From assembly GCA_937916355.1 (NCBI GenBank), contig CALFTM010000061.1, forward strand, positions 19,905-83,904: a stretch of 64,000 bases of DNA, in the 5' to 3' direction. Source of the stretch: an uncultured Bacteroidales bacterium. Its GTDB lineage: Bacteria; Bacteroidota; Bacteroidia; Bacteroidales; Paludibacteraceae. This document shows, one piece after another, positions 1-10,034 of the stretch. Made by a program: the position numbers and the translations under genes. Positions within the stretch are counted from its first letter, which is position 1. The number at the start of each line of letters is the position of its first letter. Below the pieces are notes generated by a model. That model did not search any database. It was given only the letters and a program-made list of their open reading frames with translations, and was not told the origin of the DNA.

Positions 1-1308
1 TTCCTCTGGTGTTGGCAATTCACCATTACTCATTCTGTAACCCATAGAAGCATATTCTCCATCCAATTTAGTCTCTGCAAATCCTTTTGGATTCAAACTG
101 CCATCTTCATTTCTCCACAATTTATGGAAGTCTGTTCCCATGGCATCCACATTCAAAGTGATGAACACGTTATCATCAAAACCTGTAAACTTCGTTCCGA
201 TTTTACTTCCATTAGAAACCTTCGTATCAGTCAGCACCTTATAGTATCCGCTATTATAATAGACACCATTATTATAAGTTCCGACATACTTGTCATTGCA
301 ACTATTTTTTGTGTAATAAGAAATCAGGTTATCAAAATCACAATTGGTGCAACGATAAACAGAAAAATTGGGTTTTCCTCCACCTTTCACATTGTTATTG
401 AAGGCAGTACAATTGGAAATAGAAGCCAATTTAGGATTATTATTGTCTGTGAATCCACAATTATAATTCTCGAAAGCAAGACAATTATTCACCTTATGAG
501 CCGAACCGACACCTGCGCCACCCAATTTGAAACCATTTCCATCACAATCTCCATAACCTCGACCATCTTCAGTGTAACCATTACGAAAAGCGACGCAATT
601 CTGGATGGTCACCACTCCAATCGGACCAGTCTCTTCCTTTGCATACAAATCCCAACCATCATCCGAATTATTATAAGCCATACAACCATCGAAAACATTT
701 CCCTCTCCACAAGTCAGTTTTGCAGCAAAACCATCTGCATTTTCCATCGTAGCCTCATCACAATTATTCTTTGAAGTACAATTTTTCACCAAATTATTAG
801 ACGGCCACGAGGCAAGAGTGGTATTTGAGGTCTTATAACGTGAAATTTGCAGACCAGTATCCTCATTATCATCAAAAACCATCATTTCAATGATGTTATT
901 ACTACCAGAAAGCAACATTCCATTATCTCCTGCATTGGTTATGGTAAAACCGTAAAAATGCCAATAATCACCATCCAAAACAAACCCACGATTAGAAGCA
1001 CCTGCCGACTGTCCTGAAAAATCCAACACTACCTCTGCACCCTCTACGGGTTTTATCGTCTTAAACTTACCGGCAGTCCCAGAGTTTTCTTCTTCGATAA
1101 GGATTGTACTACTAAACTTATAGACTCCTTCTTTCAGATAAATGGTCTCCCCTGCACCGATTTTCTTTACTGCGGAAATAACATCTCCGGGATCTGACTC
1201 TGATCCGCTCCCATTCGCTCCGGGGGCACAATAATAGTCTGCCGCAAACAGACCATGGCACACACTTCCCAACAAAATTGTGGCAAGCACACTTCTAACG
1301 TTTTTCAT
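1..1308 (-). CDS. Secreted pectate lyase, PL9-like right-handed beta-helix (3' end cut by window)
   Basis: The frame is open from the ATG at 1308 to the window edge, so the C-terminus is missing. An N-terminal signal peptide (MKNVRSVLATILLGSVCHGLFA) shows export. A short domain follows, then many Asn-rich beta-helix rungs, including NNIIEMM, SNNLVKNCTSKNNCD, GNVFDGCMAYNNSDDGWDL and VVTIQNCVAFRNG. The NSDDGWDLYAKEETGPIG block is what I associate with family 9 pectate lyases, which cleave polygalacturonate by calcium-dependent beta-elimination. The role is therefore probably pectin breakdown at the cell surface. A C-terminal sorting signal, as in the next gene, may lie beyond the edge. Family-level call is firm; substrate is inferred. 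Confidence 0.8.
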   Translation of the reverse strand, partial: MKNVRSVLATILLGSVCHGLFAADYYCAPGANGSGSESDPGDVISAVKKIGAGETIYLKEGVYKFSSTILIEEENSGTAGKFKTIKPVEGAEVVLDFSGQSAGASNRGFVLDGDYWHFYGFTITNAGDNGMLLSGSNNIIEMMVFDDNEDTGLQISRYKTSNTTLASWPSNNLVKNCTSKNNCDEATMENADGFAAKLTCGEGNVFDGCMAYNNSDDGWDLYAKEETGPIGVVTIQNCVAFRNGYTEDGRGYGDCDGNGFKLGGAGVGSAHKVNNCLAFENYNCGFTDNNNPKLASISNCTAFNNNVKGGGKPNFSVYRCTNCDFDNLISYYTKNSCNDKYVGTYNNGVYYNSGYYKVLTDTKVSNGSKIGTKFTGFDDNVFITLNVDAMGTDFHKLWRNEDGSLNPKGFAETKLDGEYASMGYRMSNGELPTPEE

Positions 1309-1450
1309 TTTTTCGAATTAAATTTAAGTTTTCTATTAAATACAAGCGATGCAAATTTATAATTAAATATCATGTCATCAAGTTTATGAAAAAATTTTAC
1401 ATCATAATGGTGTATTTTTACTAAATTTTTAAAATTATCCACATGAAACT

Positions 1451-4084
1451 TTACCTCAATAAGGAGAAATGACCCACAATTCGTTTCTCGTCGCCCTCCA
1501 CATACAACAAATACCAATAGTCTGTAGGAGGCTGCATAGCTCCTTTGTATCTTCCATCCCAAACGATAGGCTCATTCTCATAGCTTTTCAGAAGCTTCCC
1601 AAATCGGTCATAAATATGGCAAACGAGAAGAGAGTATTCTCCCTCAATTCTCCACTCATCAGCAATTCCATCCCCATCTGGTGTGAAATAGGAGGCAATC
1701 TGTAATTTATTTTTCCAAGATCCTTCCATTAAAGAAGGTTTTGAGTCAACTTCCTCACAATTCACCACATTCAACGGAAGATGAAGGGTCAGAGAATCAC
1801 AAAAAGAGTGTAGGGATAATTCCAAAGCATGATTTTCTCCCAGTTCCACCACATCAGAGGATACCTGTTCATTTCCATTCCACCTCCACTCCACCTCCGT
1901 CGCATTAGTATGTATCAAATTTTTTAATTCTAAAATTTCACCTTCACAAAAGGAATCCTGCGTCGTCTGAACCCACAACGGATGAGAAACCCTCAACAAG
2001 ACTCTCTCATCAACCAAACAACCACTCTCCGTAAAACCATACAAATAGTACTCTGTATCTTTCAAAGGAGAGACTTTGGGATTGCTCACATTCCATTGCA
2101 AACCACTGTCATCTCCCTCAACGATATCGCCTAAATCAAAGGTATCTCCTTTGCAAACAACCGCCTCCCTCGTTATTTTTTCTCCTATAATATCAACATG
2201 AAAACGAAAAAAGATACCTTCCAAATCTCCCTCCACCACACAATCATCGGATGGCACAAAATATAGCGTGGGATTCATCGTCTCCACGTTATTAAAATGA
2301 AATACGGAAGAGTCTGTTTTCTTATAATCATGAGGATAATAAACCTGAAAATCATCTCCTTTTGATGAATTAATATTTAAAACATAGTTTTCATTTCGAT
2401 TTATACCCAACCCTTTAAATTTCAAATAGATCGTATCTCCGTAACATTTTGATTGAACAGTCACACTCTTTGCGGACTGGTTTGGAATGTTATAGCACTG
2501 CTTCTGCAGGCACTGATCTTTTTGCTGTAATATTGCGTGCGGAGAAGTGTATGCGCCATAAAATATGCGGGGCATCTCCAAACATTTTTCCAAGCCGACC
2601 TGACAGAGGGTTTCAAGGGTATCTTGATCACAACTTTGTAATGAAACTTTCAATCTCAACACAAGGGTATCGGGCAAATTTTCCGTCCAAACAAAACTAT
2701 GCGTTTGAGCATACTGATAATGGTTCAAACGATCATTTCCCTCAAAATCCTCTTTTTGTAAAAAAAACTGTGATTCTAATTCTGCAACAGATAGGATTGG
2801 CTCTTCCGAGCCGATATGAATCATGGTTTTTCCCTCTTTCTTAGAACATTCATGAAAAATGAGTGGAGGTCTACGAGGACAAGGGGTCAAATGGAGGGTA
2901 TCCGACAAAACCACCTCCTCACCATTCTCTTTTTCGCAATTTATCATCACCTGATATAGCAAATCCTCATAACTATCCAACCAACAAAGTTTGGCACATC
3001 CTTTATAAGGGAAAAGGAAGGTTTCAAAATCATAGTCCTCACTTTCTGACAATTCTGGCACCACATCTACCGGCTCATGTAAAGGTTTGAACTCTATCGA
3101 CTTTACTTTATATTCCACACCCCAAAAGATTTTCCAATAACCAGACTGACAACTGGCAGACAACTTAAAATCGTTTCGGGCGGAAGCCGTACACTTTAAT
3201 TGCAGGAGATGTTTTTCCGACAACTCCAGTTTCTTTCCACAAGGACCATCTTCTACAGTGGTTTCAAACCAATAAAAGTTCTCATAACCAGACTTCGCAT
3301 ATTTTTCACAACGTGAGAAAGAGTCTTTTTCAAGCCAAATAATTTCAAAAGGAAAACTTCCTGCAGAACGACGCTCCAACAACTCATTTTCGTAGTAGAC
3401 CTTCAAGAGGTCGGGCTGAACATATTCGCAAAGCAAAAGAGAATCTGCACAAACCTCCACCACATCAGGAGGCAAATTCACCGCAAGCCTATATTTTTCA
3501 GGATCTTTGAAAATATACTCCACCCTGCTTGTGGAGACATCGGCACAAGACTCATTTGAACCGACAACTTGAAAAACTCTTCTCTCCTCAAACTTCCCTG
3601 TAACATCGAAATCTGACAACCGATTGCTTTTCTGCCCAGTCTGCAAATCCTCCCAATATAGCAAATCACAATTTTCACTCCTCACAGGGATCTCTTCTAA
3701 TTCTACTCCATGACAAACCGTTTTGTTCGGAACTGCCAACTCCACAAAAGGCAATTCCCTAATGGACAAATGAAATGTCAAAGAGCGCACCTCCAAATCT
3801 CCTTTTTTTCGATACAACAAAAGAAGTGTGGTATCACCCTCTGGTTTAAAAAAATCGCCGGTCAGATTTTGCCATCCCAACAATTCAAACCCAATAGGAA
3901 CTTCCACTTCATTTTTCAAGAAAGAGCGCAAAGGGAAACTATCCCCCCGACAAATCGTCATCGAATCGTAGTGCATGAACACCCGATTCTGTTCTTGTGC
4001 AAACAAGCATTCTAAACTATAAAAGAGGCATAAGAATACCATTCCAACCCTTACGAGCGCAAACAAATCAAATATTTTTCTCAT
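1451..4084 (-). CDS. Large surface protein with T9SS type B sorting (gliding-associated C-terminal) domain
   Basis: 877 residues. A signal peptide is visible (hydrophobic segment ending ECLFAQ). The middle is a series of cysteine-bearing, beta-rich segments without a catalytic signature that I recognise, probably Ig- or PKD-like modules. The last roughly 80 residues start YFTPDGDGIADEWRIEG and continue with HIYDRFGKLL and a VWDGRYKG block. This is the CHU_C / type B sorting domain that directs proteins through the type IX secretion system in Bacteroidota. The cell is therefore expected to have a T9SS, although no machinery gene lies in the window. It lies 142 bases upstream of, and on the same strand as, the pectate lyase. 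Function of the exported part is unknown. Confidence 0.82.
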   Translation of the reverse strand: MRKIFDLFALVRVGMVFLCLFYSLECLFAQEQNRVFMHYDSMTICRGDSFPLRSFLKNEVEVPIGFELLGWQNLTGDFFKPEGDTTLLLLYRKKGDLEVRSLTFHLSIRELPFVELAVPNKTVCHGVELEEIPVRSENCDLLYWEDLQTGQKSNRLSDFDVTGKFEERRVFQVVGSNESCADVSTSRVEYIFKDPEKYRLAVNLPPDVVEVCADSLLLCEYVQPDLLKVYYENELLERRSAGSFPFEIIWLEKDSFSRCEKYAKSGYENFYWFETTVEDGPCGKKLELSEKHLLQLKCTASARNDFKLSASCQSGYWKIFWGVEYKVKSIEFKPLHEPVDVVPELSESEDYDFETFLFPYKGCAKLCWLDSYEDLLYQVMINCEKENGEEVVLSDTLHLTPCPRRPPLIFHECSKKEGKTMIHIGSEEPILSVAELESQFFLQKEDFEGNDRLNHYQYAQTHSFVWTENLPDTLVLRLKVSLQSCDQDTLETLCQVGLEKCLEMPRIFYGAYTSPHAILQQKDQCLQKQCYNIPNQSAKSVTVQSKCYGDTIYLKFKGLGINRNENYVLNINSSKGDDFQVYYPHDYKKTDSSVFHFNNVETMNPTLYFVPSDDCVVEGDLEGIFFRFHVDIIGEKITREAVVCKGDTFDLGDIVEGDDSGLQWNVSNPKVSPLKDTEYYLYGFTESGCLVDERVLLRVSHPLWVQTTQDSFCEGEILELKNLIHTNATEVEWRWNGNEQVSSDVVELGENHALELSLHSFCDSLTLHLPLNVVNCEEVDSKPSLMEGSWKNKLQIASYFTPDGDGIADEWRIEGEYSLLVCHIYDRFGKLLKSYENEPIVWDGRYKGAMQPPTDYWYLLYVEGDEKRIVGHFSLLR

Positions 4085-4184
4085 AAAAAAAACAGGTAAA
4101 TAAACACTATAAAATCCAACAAAGAACCGTCCCTCTGGGCAGTCCGTCGTCTCTCAAAATTTCACACGTTAAATCTAAACTCCC

Positions 4185-5327
4185 CTAAGCCATTTGCCCA
4201 TTCAGACGAGCAAACATCAATCGGGCAGCCTTATCCGAAACAGGTTCTTTCCCTAAAGTCTCAATCAACCGATCATACCCTTCCAGCACCTGCTGACGAT
4301 AATCATCCTCAAGTAGACGAGCGACCTCTCGTCTCACACGCACTTCTGTCACCTCCTCGATTATCAACTCCACAACCAGTTCTCTATTGGTAATCAAATT
4401 GACCAACGAAATGAATTTGACATTCAGGAAAAGATCTTTTAGTTTATGCAACAATTTCCCTCCACTCATTTTGTAGACCACCACCTGAGGCACACGCAGC
4501 AAGGCGGTCTCCAACGTTGCCGTACCGGATGTCACAACCGCCACATCCGAATGTTTCAGCAATTCGTAGGTCTCTCCCGTCACCACCTTAACCGACGGGA
4601 AATCCTTCAAATAAGAGTCATAAACGGACATTTCGATAGAAGGCGCACCTGCCAATACAATCTGATGATCTTGAAAAGTCGAAACCGCCTTTAAAACGAC
4701 AGGAAGGTTACTTTCTATCTCCTGCATTCTACTACCCGCCAAAATTGCCAATACAGGTCGGTCTGAAACATTCAAATGCTTCAAAAACGCACCCCTATCC
4801 TCATATTTAGAAACAAAAGAAGAGACTGCATCAACACATGGATTTCCCACATATTCAATTTCATATCCCCTATCCTTGTACCATTCCACCTCAAACGGCA
4901 AAATTGAATAAACCTTGTCTACATACTTTTTTATAGATTTCAGGCGATACTCTTTCCATGCCCATAATTTAGGGGAGATATAGTAAAAAACGGGTAAATC
5001 CTTCAAATTCTTTTTTGCGAACTTCGCTATTTTCAGGTTAAAACTCGGATAGTCTACGAGGATCAACACATCTGGATTGAAATCAAGCAAAGCCTGCTTA
5101 CAATCCTTCATATTCTTAAGAATCGTGCGAGCATGAAGCAAGACTGGGATAAAACCCATAAACGCCATGTCCCTATAATGACGTACCATCGTTCCACCCT
5201 GTTCCAACATCAAATCCCCACCTAAAAAACAAAACTCCGCGGCAGGATCTTCTCTCTTCAAAGAGGCCATCAAATTAGAAGCATGCAAATCGCCCGAAGC
5301 CTCCCCAGCAATGATAAAATATCTCAT
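4185..5327 (-). CDS. lpxB: Lipid-A-disaccharide synthase LpxB
   Basis: Glycosyltransferase family 19 enzyme that joins UDP-2,3-diacylglucosamine to lipid X, forming the lipid A disaccharide on the inner face of the inner membrane. The N-terminus MRYFIIAGEASGDLHASNL carries the GEASGD signature. Later blocks LILVDYPSFNLKIA, YYISPKLWAWKEYR, LAGSRMQEIESNLP and TSGTATLETALLRVPQVV are typical. I place the start at the ATG at 5327 (380 residues, usual length), which has AAAGGG upstream; the longer frame to 5405 would overlap the preceding gene for no gain. It is the last gene of surE - small membrane protein - lpxB, 11 bases after the preceding stop. Confidence 0.95.
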   Translation of the reverse strand: MRYFIIAGEASGDLHASNLMASLKREDPAAEFCFLGGDLMLEQGGTMVRHYRDMAFMGFIPVLLHARTILKNMKDCKQALLDFNPDVLILVDYPSFNLKIAKFAKKNLKDLPVFYYISPKLWAWKEYRLKSIKKYVDKVYSILPFEVEWYKDRGYEIEYVGNPCVDAVSSFVSKYEDRGAFLKHLNVSDRPVLAILAGSRMQEIESNLPVVLKAVSTFQDHQIVLAGAPSIEMSVYDSYLKDFPSVKVVTGETYELLKHSDVAVVTSGTATLETALLRVPQVVVYKMSGGKLLHKLKDLFLNVKFISLVNLITNRELVVELIIEEVTEVRVRREVARLLEDDYRQQVLEGYDRLIETLGKEPVSDKAARLMFARLNGQMA

Positions 5328-5338
5328 ACCCTTTAATA

Positions 5339-5677
5339 TCAGTGTGTGAAAATTAAAATCATCGACAACAATACCGCTACCACCATTCCATTTCCCGAAC
5401 GCCATTTGTCCGTTTTATAAAAATAGAAGAAAACGAACATGGACGGAAAAAGAGAAGGAATCATAAGAACCGGGAATTGCACCCCTTTGTACATATTCAA
5501 TAAATTCTGATATAAACTAAGTTCCTCTGAAAAGAAATTTCTCGATAACAGAACCAACATTGAAAAGGTCATTAGAAGCGAAAGAAAAAAACCGAAGAAA
5601 AAATTATCGCATTTTTTCCAGTCCCCCTTCTTTTTCTCTACAAAATCATCATCAAAATCTATATCGTAATTATCCAT
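5339..5677 (-). CDS. Small membrane protein between surE and lpxB, unknown function
   Basis: 112 residues. The N-terminus is acidic then lysine-rich and cytoplasmic-looking (DIDFDDDFVEKKKGDWKK). Three hydrophobic segments follow: about residues 26-46 (FFFGFFLSLLMTFSMLVLL), 68-86 and 96-110. I recognise no domain. Its start overlaps the end of surE by 8 bases and its stop lies 11 bases before lpxB, so it is translationally coupled in this operon. The position suggests an envelope role, but that is inference only. Confidence 0.75.
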   Translation of the reverse strand: MDNYDIDFDDDFVEKKKGDWKKCDNFFFGFFLSLLMTFSMLVLLSRNFFSEELSLYQNLLNMYKGVQFPVLMIPSLFPSMFVFFYFYKTDKWRSGNGMVVAVLLSMILIFTH

Positions 5678-6443
5678 TTAAAATATTTTTTAGATTAACC
5701 AATGTGTCATAATCCGTCATATCAATTTTTTGTGGGACGATTGAACCATACTGATGAGACAAAGCCCAATAATCAGCATCCTCCGCATCAGGTTCCCTAC
5801 AAACGTAAAAACCAGCCAACTGAAAAGTGGAGTCTCCATAATAGGAAGAAATGTGATCAAATTCCTGATCCCAAAAAGCATCAGACTGACGACAAACCTT
5901 CATCCCTTTCAATTCACCTCCCGGGAAATTAACATTAAGATAAGTCCCATGAGGAAGGGAGTGCTCGAGGACGAGGGAGACCAGTTTTTTTATTTCAGGA
6001 AGTGTATGTGAAAAATCTGCATCCTCATCACACTCACACAAAGACAATGCAATAGAAGGTATATTAGAAATACACCCCTCCATCGCCGCCGCCACAGTAG
6101 CAGAATAAACTGCATTCACAGAAGCGTTGGAGCCATGATTGATTCCCGAAAGGAGCAAATCAGGCTTATTATCTTTAAAAACAGAGAACAAGGCCAATTT
6201 CACACAATCAACAGGAGTTCCGCTACAAGAATAGACAACAAAACCCTCCTCTTCATGCAAAAGAGTCAATCGTATATGCTCTTTATGAGTAATCGCACCC
6301 GACATTCCCGAACGGACACTATCAGGGGCAACCACCACCACGTTCCCAAGACCACGTGCGACCTTAATCAACTCGCAAATTCCTTTCGAGTAGACACTAT
6401 CATCATTCGTTATCAAAATTGTCGGAAGTTTCCCTTTACTCAT
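5670..6443 (-). CDS. surE: 5'/3'-nucleotidase SurE
   Basis: Metal-dependent nucleoside monophosphate phosphatase, stationary-phase survival protein family; 257 residues, the usual length. The N-terminal ILITNDDSVYSKGI block supplies the paired aspartates that bind metal. The SGMSGAITH block and the later LLSGINHGSNASVNAVYSAT block carry the conserved serine and asparagine ligands. The ATG at 6443 is followed directly by MSKGKLPTILITNDD, a good start. A Bacteroidetes -7 box lies at 6468-6475, so surE is probably the first gene of the surE - membrane protein - lpxB operon. Confidence 0.95.
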   Translation of the reverse strand: MSKGKLPTILITNDDSVYSKGICELIKVARGLGNVVVVAPDSVRSGMSGAITHKEHIRLTLLHEEEGFVVYSCSGTPVDCVKLALFSVFKDNKPDLLLSGINHGSNASVNAVYSATVAAAMEGCISNIPSIALSLCECDEDADFSHTLPEIKKLVSLVLEHSLPHGTYLNVNFPGGELKGMKVCRQSDAFWDQEFDHISSYYGDSTFQLAGFYVCREPDAEDADYWALSHQYGSIVPQKIDMTDYDTLVNLKNILNG

Positions 6444-6467
6444 AGCACAATATTATTACGTTCCCTA

Positions 6468-6475
6468 CAAAGATA
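6468..6475 (-). promoter_or_regulatory. Promoter -7 box for surE operon
   Basis: On the minus strand this reads TATCTTTG, a match to the Bacteroidetes sigma-ABfr -7 consensus TAnnTTTG, 25 bases upstream of the surE ATG. No clear -33 TTG at the usual distance was confirmed. Confidence 0.6.
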
Positions 6476-6609
6476 ATGAATCCTTAGGAAACAAACAAGA
6501 GCGAAAAACAAATAGAGTCAACTTCCATATATTACGATTTTTACGAATGAGTATTGAGACAACACCGTTTTAAAGAGAACAAACAAACCTGCAGAAACAC
6601 TAAAAACCT

Positions 6610-6642
6610 AAAAAAAGGCAGGTCTTCAAAAGAAGACCCACC
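6610..6642 (-). terminator. Rho-independent terminator after rplT
   Basis: On the minus strand an 11-bp stem (GGTGGGTCTTC / GAAGACCTGCC, two wobble pairs) with a TTTT loop is followed by seven T. It ends the thrS-infC-rpmI-rplT transcript. Confidence 0.85.
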
Positions 6643-6674
6643 AAAAACTGTTGAAATTAAATAAATAACTTCAA

Positions 6675-7025
6675 TTATGCGTTTTTAACTTTTGAAACGA
6701 CTGCCTTGAAAGCCTCTGGCTGATTCATAGCCAAATCTGCCAACACTTTGCGGTTCATTTCGATACCAGACTTGTGGATAGCACCCATCAACTGAGAATA
6801 AGACATTCCCTCAAGACGAGCAGCTGCGTTAATACGTTGGATCCACAATGCACGGAAGTTTCTCTTTTTGTTCTTACGGTCACGGTAAGCATACAAAAGA
6901 CCCTTCTCCCAAGTGTTCTTAGCTACGGTCCAAACGTTTTTTCTCGCACCATAGTAACCTCTGGTAAGTTTTAAAATTCTCTTTCTCTTTGCTCTTGAAG
7001 CAACATGATTTACTGATCTTGGCAT
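6675..7025 (-). CDS. rplT: 50S ribosomal protein L20
   Basis: 116 residues, the usual length. The sequence [19 protein letters not shown], then [15 protein letters not shown] and [20 protein letters not shown] blocks, is characteristic of bacterial L20, an early 23S rRNA-binding assembly protein. It is the last gene of the conserved thrS-infC-rpmI-rplT cluster and is followed by a strong terminator. In other bacteria L20 can repress its own operon; no such site was identified here. Confidence 0.97.
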   Translation of the reverse strand: MPRSVNHVASRAKRKRILKLTRGYYGARKNVWTVAKNTWEKGLLYAYRDRKNKKRNFRALWIQRINAAARLEGMSYSQLMGAIHKSGIEMNRKVLADLAMNQPEAFKAVVSKVKNA

Positions 7026-7106
7026 TTTTTTAAATTTTTGTGACTGTTAGCGCCTCATTTCATACGAACGAGAACTTCAAGCTAAACAATCGATTAATAA
7101 TAAAGT

Positions 7107-7304
7107 TTATCGAAGGCAAAGCAAGCTCTTTACACTTTTGATATCAGCAGAAGACACGAGTGCATCGTGAGTCAACGCTAACTTTTGCTTCTTAGTCTTC
7201 TTAGTCAAAATGTGACGTTTGAAGGCATGCTTTCTCTTGATCTTTCCTGATCCGGTAAGGGCGAACCTCTTTTTGGCACCGGAATTAGTTTTAACTTTTG
7301 GCAT
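7107..7304 (-). CDS. rpmI: 50S ribosomal protein L35
   Basis: 65 residues, highly basic, starting [31 protein letters not shown], with the KTKKQK segment usual for L35. It lies between infC and rplT in the standard order, 31 bases after the infC stop and 81 bases before rplT. Confidence 0.97.
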   Translation of the reverse strand: MPKVKTNSGAKKRFALTGSGKIKRKHAFKRHILTKKTKKQKLALTHDALVSSADIKSVKSLLCLR

Positions 7305-7335
7305 TTTTATTAAAAATTTAAATTATAAATAGAAA

Positions 7336-7896
7336 TCACTTCTTCTTTTTTGGAGACATCATGATAATCATTCTCTTACCCTCTAAGACAGGCAATTGAT
7401 CGACTTTACCATACTCCTCCAAATCATTCGCAAAACGAAGCAACAACACCTCTCCTTGTTCCTTAAACAAAATCGAGCGTCCTTTGAAGAAGACATAAGC
7501 CTTCAACTTTGCTCCCTCTTCCAAGAAACCAATGGCATGTTTCAATTTAAAGTTATAGTCATGCTCATCGGTCTGGGGTCCGAAACGAATTTCCTTGACT
7601 ACCACCTTAGTCTGCTTCGCCTTATTCTCCTTTTCCTTCTTTTTTTGTTGGTAAAGGAACTTCTGATAATCCGCTATCCTACAAACCGGAGGAACAGCAT
7701 TAGGGGAAATCTCAATCAAATCCAATTCCAAATCATCGGCAATACGAATCGCCTCCTCTATTGAGTAGACTCCTTGTTCTACATTATCACCAACCAAACG
7801 CACCTCTTTCTCGCGAATACGATCATTTATGCGATGTTTTTCTTTTGTGTTAACCCCTCTTGCATCAGAGTTTTTAACAAATGGTTTTGTTACGAT
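7336..7896 (-). CDS. infC: Translation initiation factor IF-3, apparently with an AUC start codon
   Basis: IF-3 binds the 30S subunit and checks the start codon and initiator tRNA. The conserved blocks [52 protein letters not shown] and [16 protein letters not shown] are present. The first ordinary start codon is the GTG at 7803, but that GTG encodes the Val inside the conserved REKEVR motif, so starting there would remove about 31 conserved N-terminal residues. In the upstream frame there is no ATG, GTG or TTG before the in-frame TAG at 7911-7909. A full AGGAGG at 7910-7905 sits 8 bases before ATC at 7896. I therefore start at ATC, giving 186 residues. E. coli infC uses AUU for self-regulation. 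Confidence 0.9.
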   Translation of the reverse strand: MVTKPFVKNSDARGVNTKEKHRINDRIREKEVRLVGDNVEQGVYSIEEAIRIADDLELDLIEISPNAVPPVCRIADYQKFLYQQKKKEKENKAKQTKVVVKEIRFGPQTDEHDYNFKLKHAIGFLEEGAKLKAYVFFKGRSILFKEQGEVLLLRFANDLEEYGKVDQLPVLEGKRMIIMMSPKKKK

Positions 7897-7910
7897 AGTT
7901 TTATCCTCCT
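7894..7910 (-). promoter_or_regulatory. Shine-Dalgarno and AUC start that decide the infC start
   Basis: Minus strand: AGGAGG (7910-7905), eight bases, then ATC (7896-7894). Such a strong ribosome site is unusual for Bacteroidetes, where Shine-Dalgarno use is generally weak. The pairing of a strong site with a rare start codon fits IF-3 autoregulation. Confidence 0.75.
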
Positions 7911-7969
7911 AATTTTTAGTTTAACTTATTGATTATCAAAATATTTAATCATCAAGATTCGGTTTCGGA

Positions 7970-9910
7970 TCACCAATCGGTCATCATTCGATTCACCTCC
8001 TCCGTCAAATCGTCTGCAAATTTAGAAATTTTTATTGAACCAATAGCACCTTCGCCCTGTTTTCTTACAGAAACTTCATCATTTTCTTCTTCTTTTTCTC
8101 CAACAACAAGCATATAAGGGATTCTTTTCACCTCATTGTCGCGAATTTTTCTTCCTATTTTCTCGTTTCTGTCGTCTAAAATAGCACGAATATCTCTTTC
8201 ATCTAAATAGTCTACTACCTTTTGTGCGTAGGCGTTATATTTTTCACTGATTGGCAACACAACAACTTGCTCAGGTGTCAACCACAACGGGAATTTTCCT
8301 CCGGTATGTTCGATCAACACAGCGACAAAACGCTCCATCGAACCGAACGGCGCACGGTGAATCATCACCGGACGATGCTTTTGGTTGTCTTCTCCGACGT
8401 ACTCCAACTCAAATCTTTCAGGTAGGTTGTAATCTACTTGGATTGTTCCCAACTGCCAACGTCTTCCTAACGCATCCTTTACCATGAAGTCCAATTTCGG
8501 ACCATAGAAGGCTGCTTCACCATACTCAACTTTTGCTGGCATACCCTTCTCTTTGCAAGCCTCTACAATAGCGGCTTCTGCCTTTTCCCAATTCTCATCC
8601 GTACCTACATATTTTGTTTTGTTATTAGGGTCTCTTAATGAGATTTGAGCTTCAAAATTCTTGAAATCCAAAGCTTTGAAGATGATAGAGATAATATCCA
8701 TCACACGAATGAACTCATCTTTCACCTGATCTGGACGACAATAGATATGCGCATCATCTTGTGTGAACGAACGAACACGAGTCAATCCGTGCAACTCTCC
8801 ACTTTGCTCATAACGATATACAGTACCAAACTCAGCCAGACGCAAAGGCAAATCACGATAAGAACGTGGTTGCCATCTGAATATCATACAGTGGTGAGGA
8901 CAGTTCATTGGTTTCAACAAATAAGACTCTCCCTCCTCTGGAGTGGTGATCGGACGGAAACTATCTTCTCCATAATGATCCCAGTGACCTGAAGTTACAT
9001 ACAGATCTTTATTTCCAATATGTGGAGTGATAACTTGTTGATAGCCAAATTTCTTCTGAATCTTCTTCAAAAATTCCTCTAAACGAAGACGGAGAGCAGT
9101 CCCTTTTGGCAACCACATAGGCAATCCTTTTCCAACCATATCGGTAAACATGAATAGCCCCAAATCTTTTCCAATCTTTCTGTGGTCTCTCTTTTTCGCC
9201 TCCTCCAAAAGAGCAAGGTGTTCATCCAACATCTTCTTCTTAGGGAAAGTAATTGCATACAAACGTGTCAACTGCTTTCTTTTTTCATCTCCACGCCAGT
9301 AGGCTCCTGCCAATGTAAGTACTTTTATCGCTTTAATCGGAGAGACATCCGCCAAGTGCGGACCACGACAAAGGTCTGTGAAAGAACCTTGCTCGTACAA
9401 AGTGATCGTACCATCTTCCAATTCGCTGATCAATTCTGTTTTGTAGACTTCTCCACGACCATCGAACATCTTCAAAGCATCAGCCTTTGTGATGTCCACA
9501 CGAGTCAATGATTGCTTGGTGGCAACAATTTCAGCCATTTTCTTCTCGATAGCTGCAAAATCAGCTTCCTTCAAAACAACATCACCGAAATCGATATCAT
9601 AATAAAAACCGTTCTCGATAGCCGGACCAATACCAAATTTCGCATTTGGATAAAGCATCTGCACCGCCTGCGCCATCAAGTGCGCCGAGGTGTGCCAGAA
9701 AGTATGCTTTCCCTCTTCATCCTCAAACTTGTACAGTTTCACAGAGCAATCTTCCGTAATCGGACGATTCAAATCTCTTGTTTCGCCATTCACACCAATT
9801 GAAAGCACCTCTTGCGCCAATCTTGAACTAATGCTTTCTGCAATCTGCATACCAGTGATTCCACTTTCATACTCACGAACAGAACCATCAGGAAATGTAA
9901 CTTTTATCAT
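7970..9910 (-). CDS. thrS: Threonyl-tRNA synthetase
   Basis: 646 residues, full length. In order: an N-terminal TGS domain ([16 protein letters not shown]); the editing domain with [16 protein letters not shown] and FTDLCRGPH; the class II catalytic core with the zinc/active-site [10 protein letters not shown] block, [16 protein letters not shown] (motif 2) and [12 protein letters not shown]; and a C-terminal anticodon-binding domain starting near [12 protein letters not shown]. It charges tRNA-Thr with threonine. It is the first gene of the operon with infC, rpmI and rplT; the infC Shine-Dalgarno lies 60 bases after its stop. Confidence 0.97.
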   Translation of the reverse strand: MIKVTFPDGSVREYESGITGMQIAESISSRLAQEVLSIGVNGETRDLNRPITEDCSVKLYKFEDEEGKHTFWHTSAHLMAQAVQMLYPNAKFGIGPAIENGFYYDIDFGDVVLKEADFAAIEKKMAEIVATKQSLTRVDITKADALKMFDGRGEVYKTELISELEDGTITLYEQGSFTDLCRGPHLADVSPIKAIKVLTLAGAYWRGDEKRKQLTRLYAITFPKKKMLDEHLALLEEAKKRDHRKIGKDLGLFMFTDMVGKGLPMWLPKGTALRLRLEEFLKKIQKKFGYQQVITPHIGNKDLYVTSGHWDHYGEDSFRPITTPEEGESYLLKPMNCPHHCMIFRWQPRSYRDLPLRLAEFGTVYRYEQSGELHGLTRVRSFTQDDAHIYCRPDQVKDEFIRVMDIISIIFKALDFKNFEAQISLRDPNNKTKYVGTDENWEKAEAAIVEACKEKGMPAKVEYGEAAFYGPKLDFMVKDALGRRWQLGTIQVDYNLPERFELEYVGEDNQKHRPVMIHRAPFGSMERFVAVLIEHTGGKFPLWLTPEQVVVLPISEKYNAYAQKVVDYLDERDIRAILDDRNEKIGRKIRDNEVKRIPYMLVVGEKEEENDEVSVRKQGEGAIGSIKISKFADDLTEEVNRMMTDW

Positions 9911-9971
9911 ATCTAAAATTCTTTACTGGCAGCCAACAAACGCCACCAACGTTAAATTTAAAAACAACGTG

Positions 9972-9979
9972 CAAAGGTA
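9972..9979 (-). promoter_or_regulatory. Promoter -7 box for thrS operon
   Basis: Minus strand TACCTTTG matches TAnnTTTG, 62 bases upstream of the thrS ATG, leaving a leader of about 55 bases. Confidence 0.6.
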
Positions 9980-10034
9980 ATATTTTAAAAGGATTATCTA
10001 CGAAATTTTGAAAGTAATTTTTCTATTCAAATCG

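Noticed and set aside
124..774. 216-residue frame on the plus strand
   Set aside because: It is the shadow of the pectate lyase on the minus strand; the minus frame has a signal peptide and beta-helix repeats, this one is Ile/Ser/Thr-rich nonsense.
7336..7803. infC starting at the GTG at 7803
   Set aside because: That GTG encodes the Val of the conserved REKEVR motif and would drop the conserved N-terminus; the AGGAGG lies about 100 bases further upstream.
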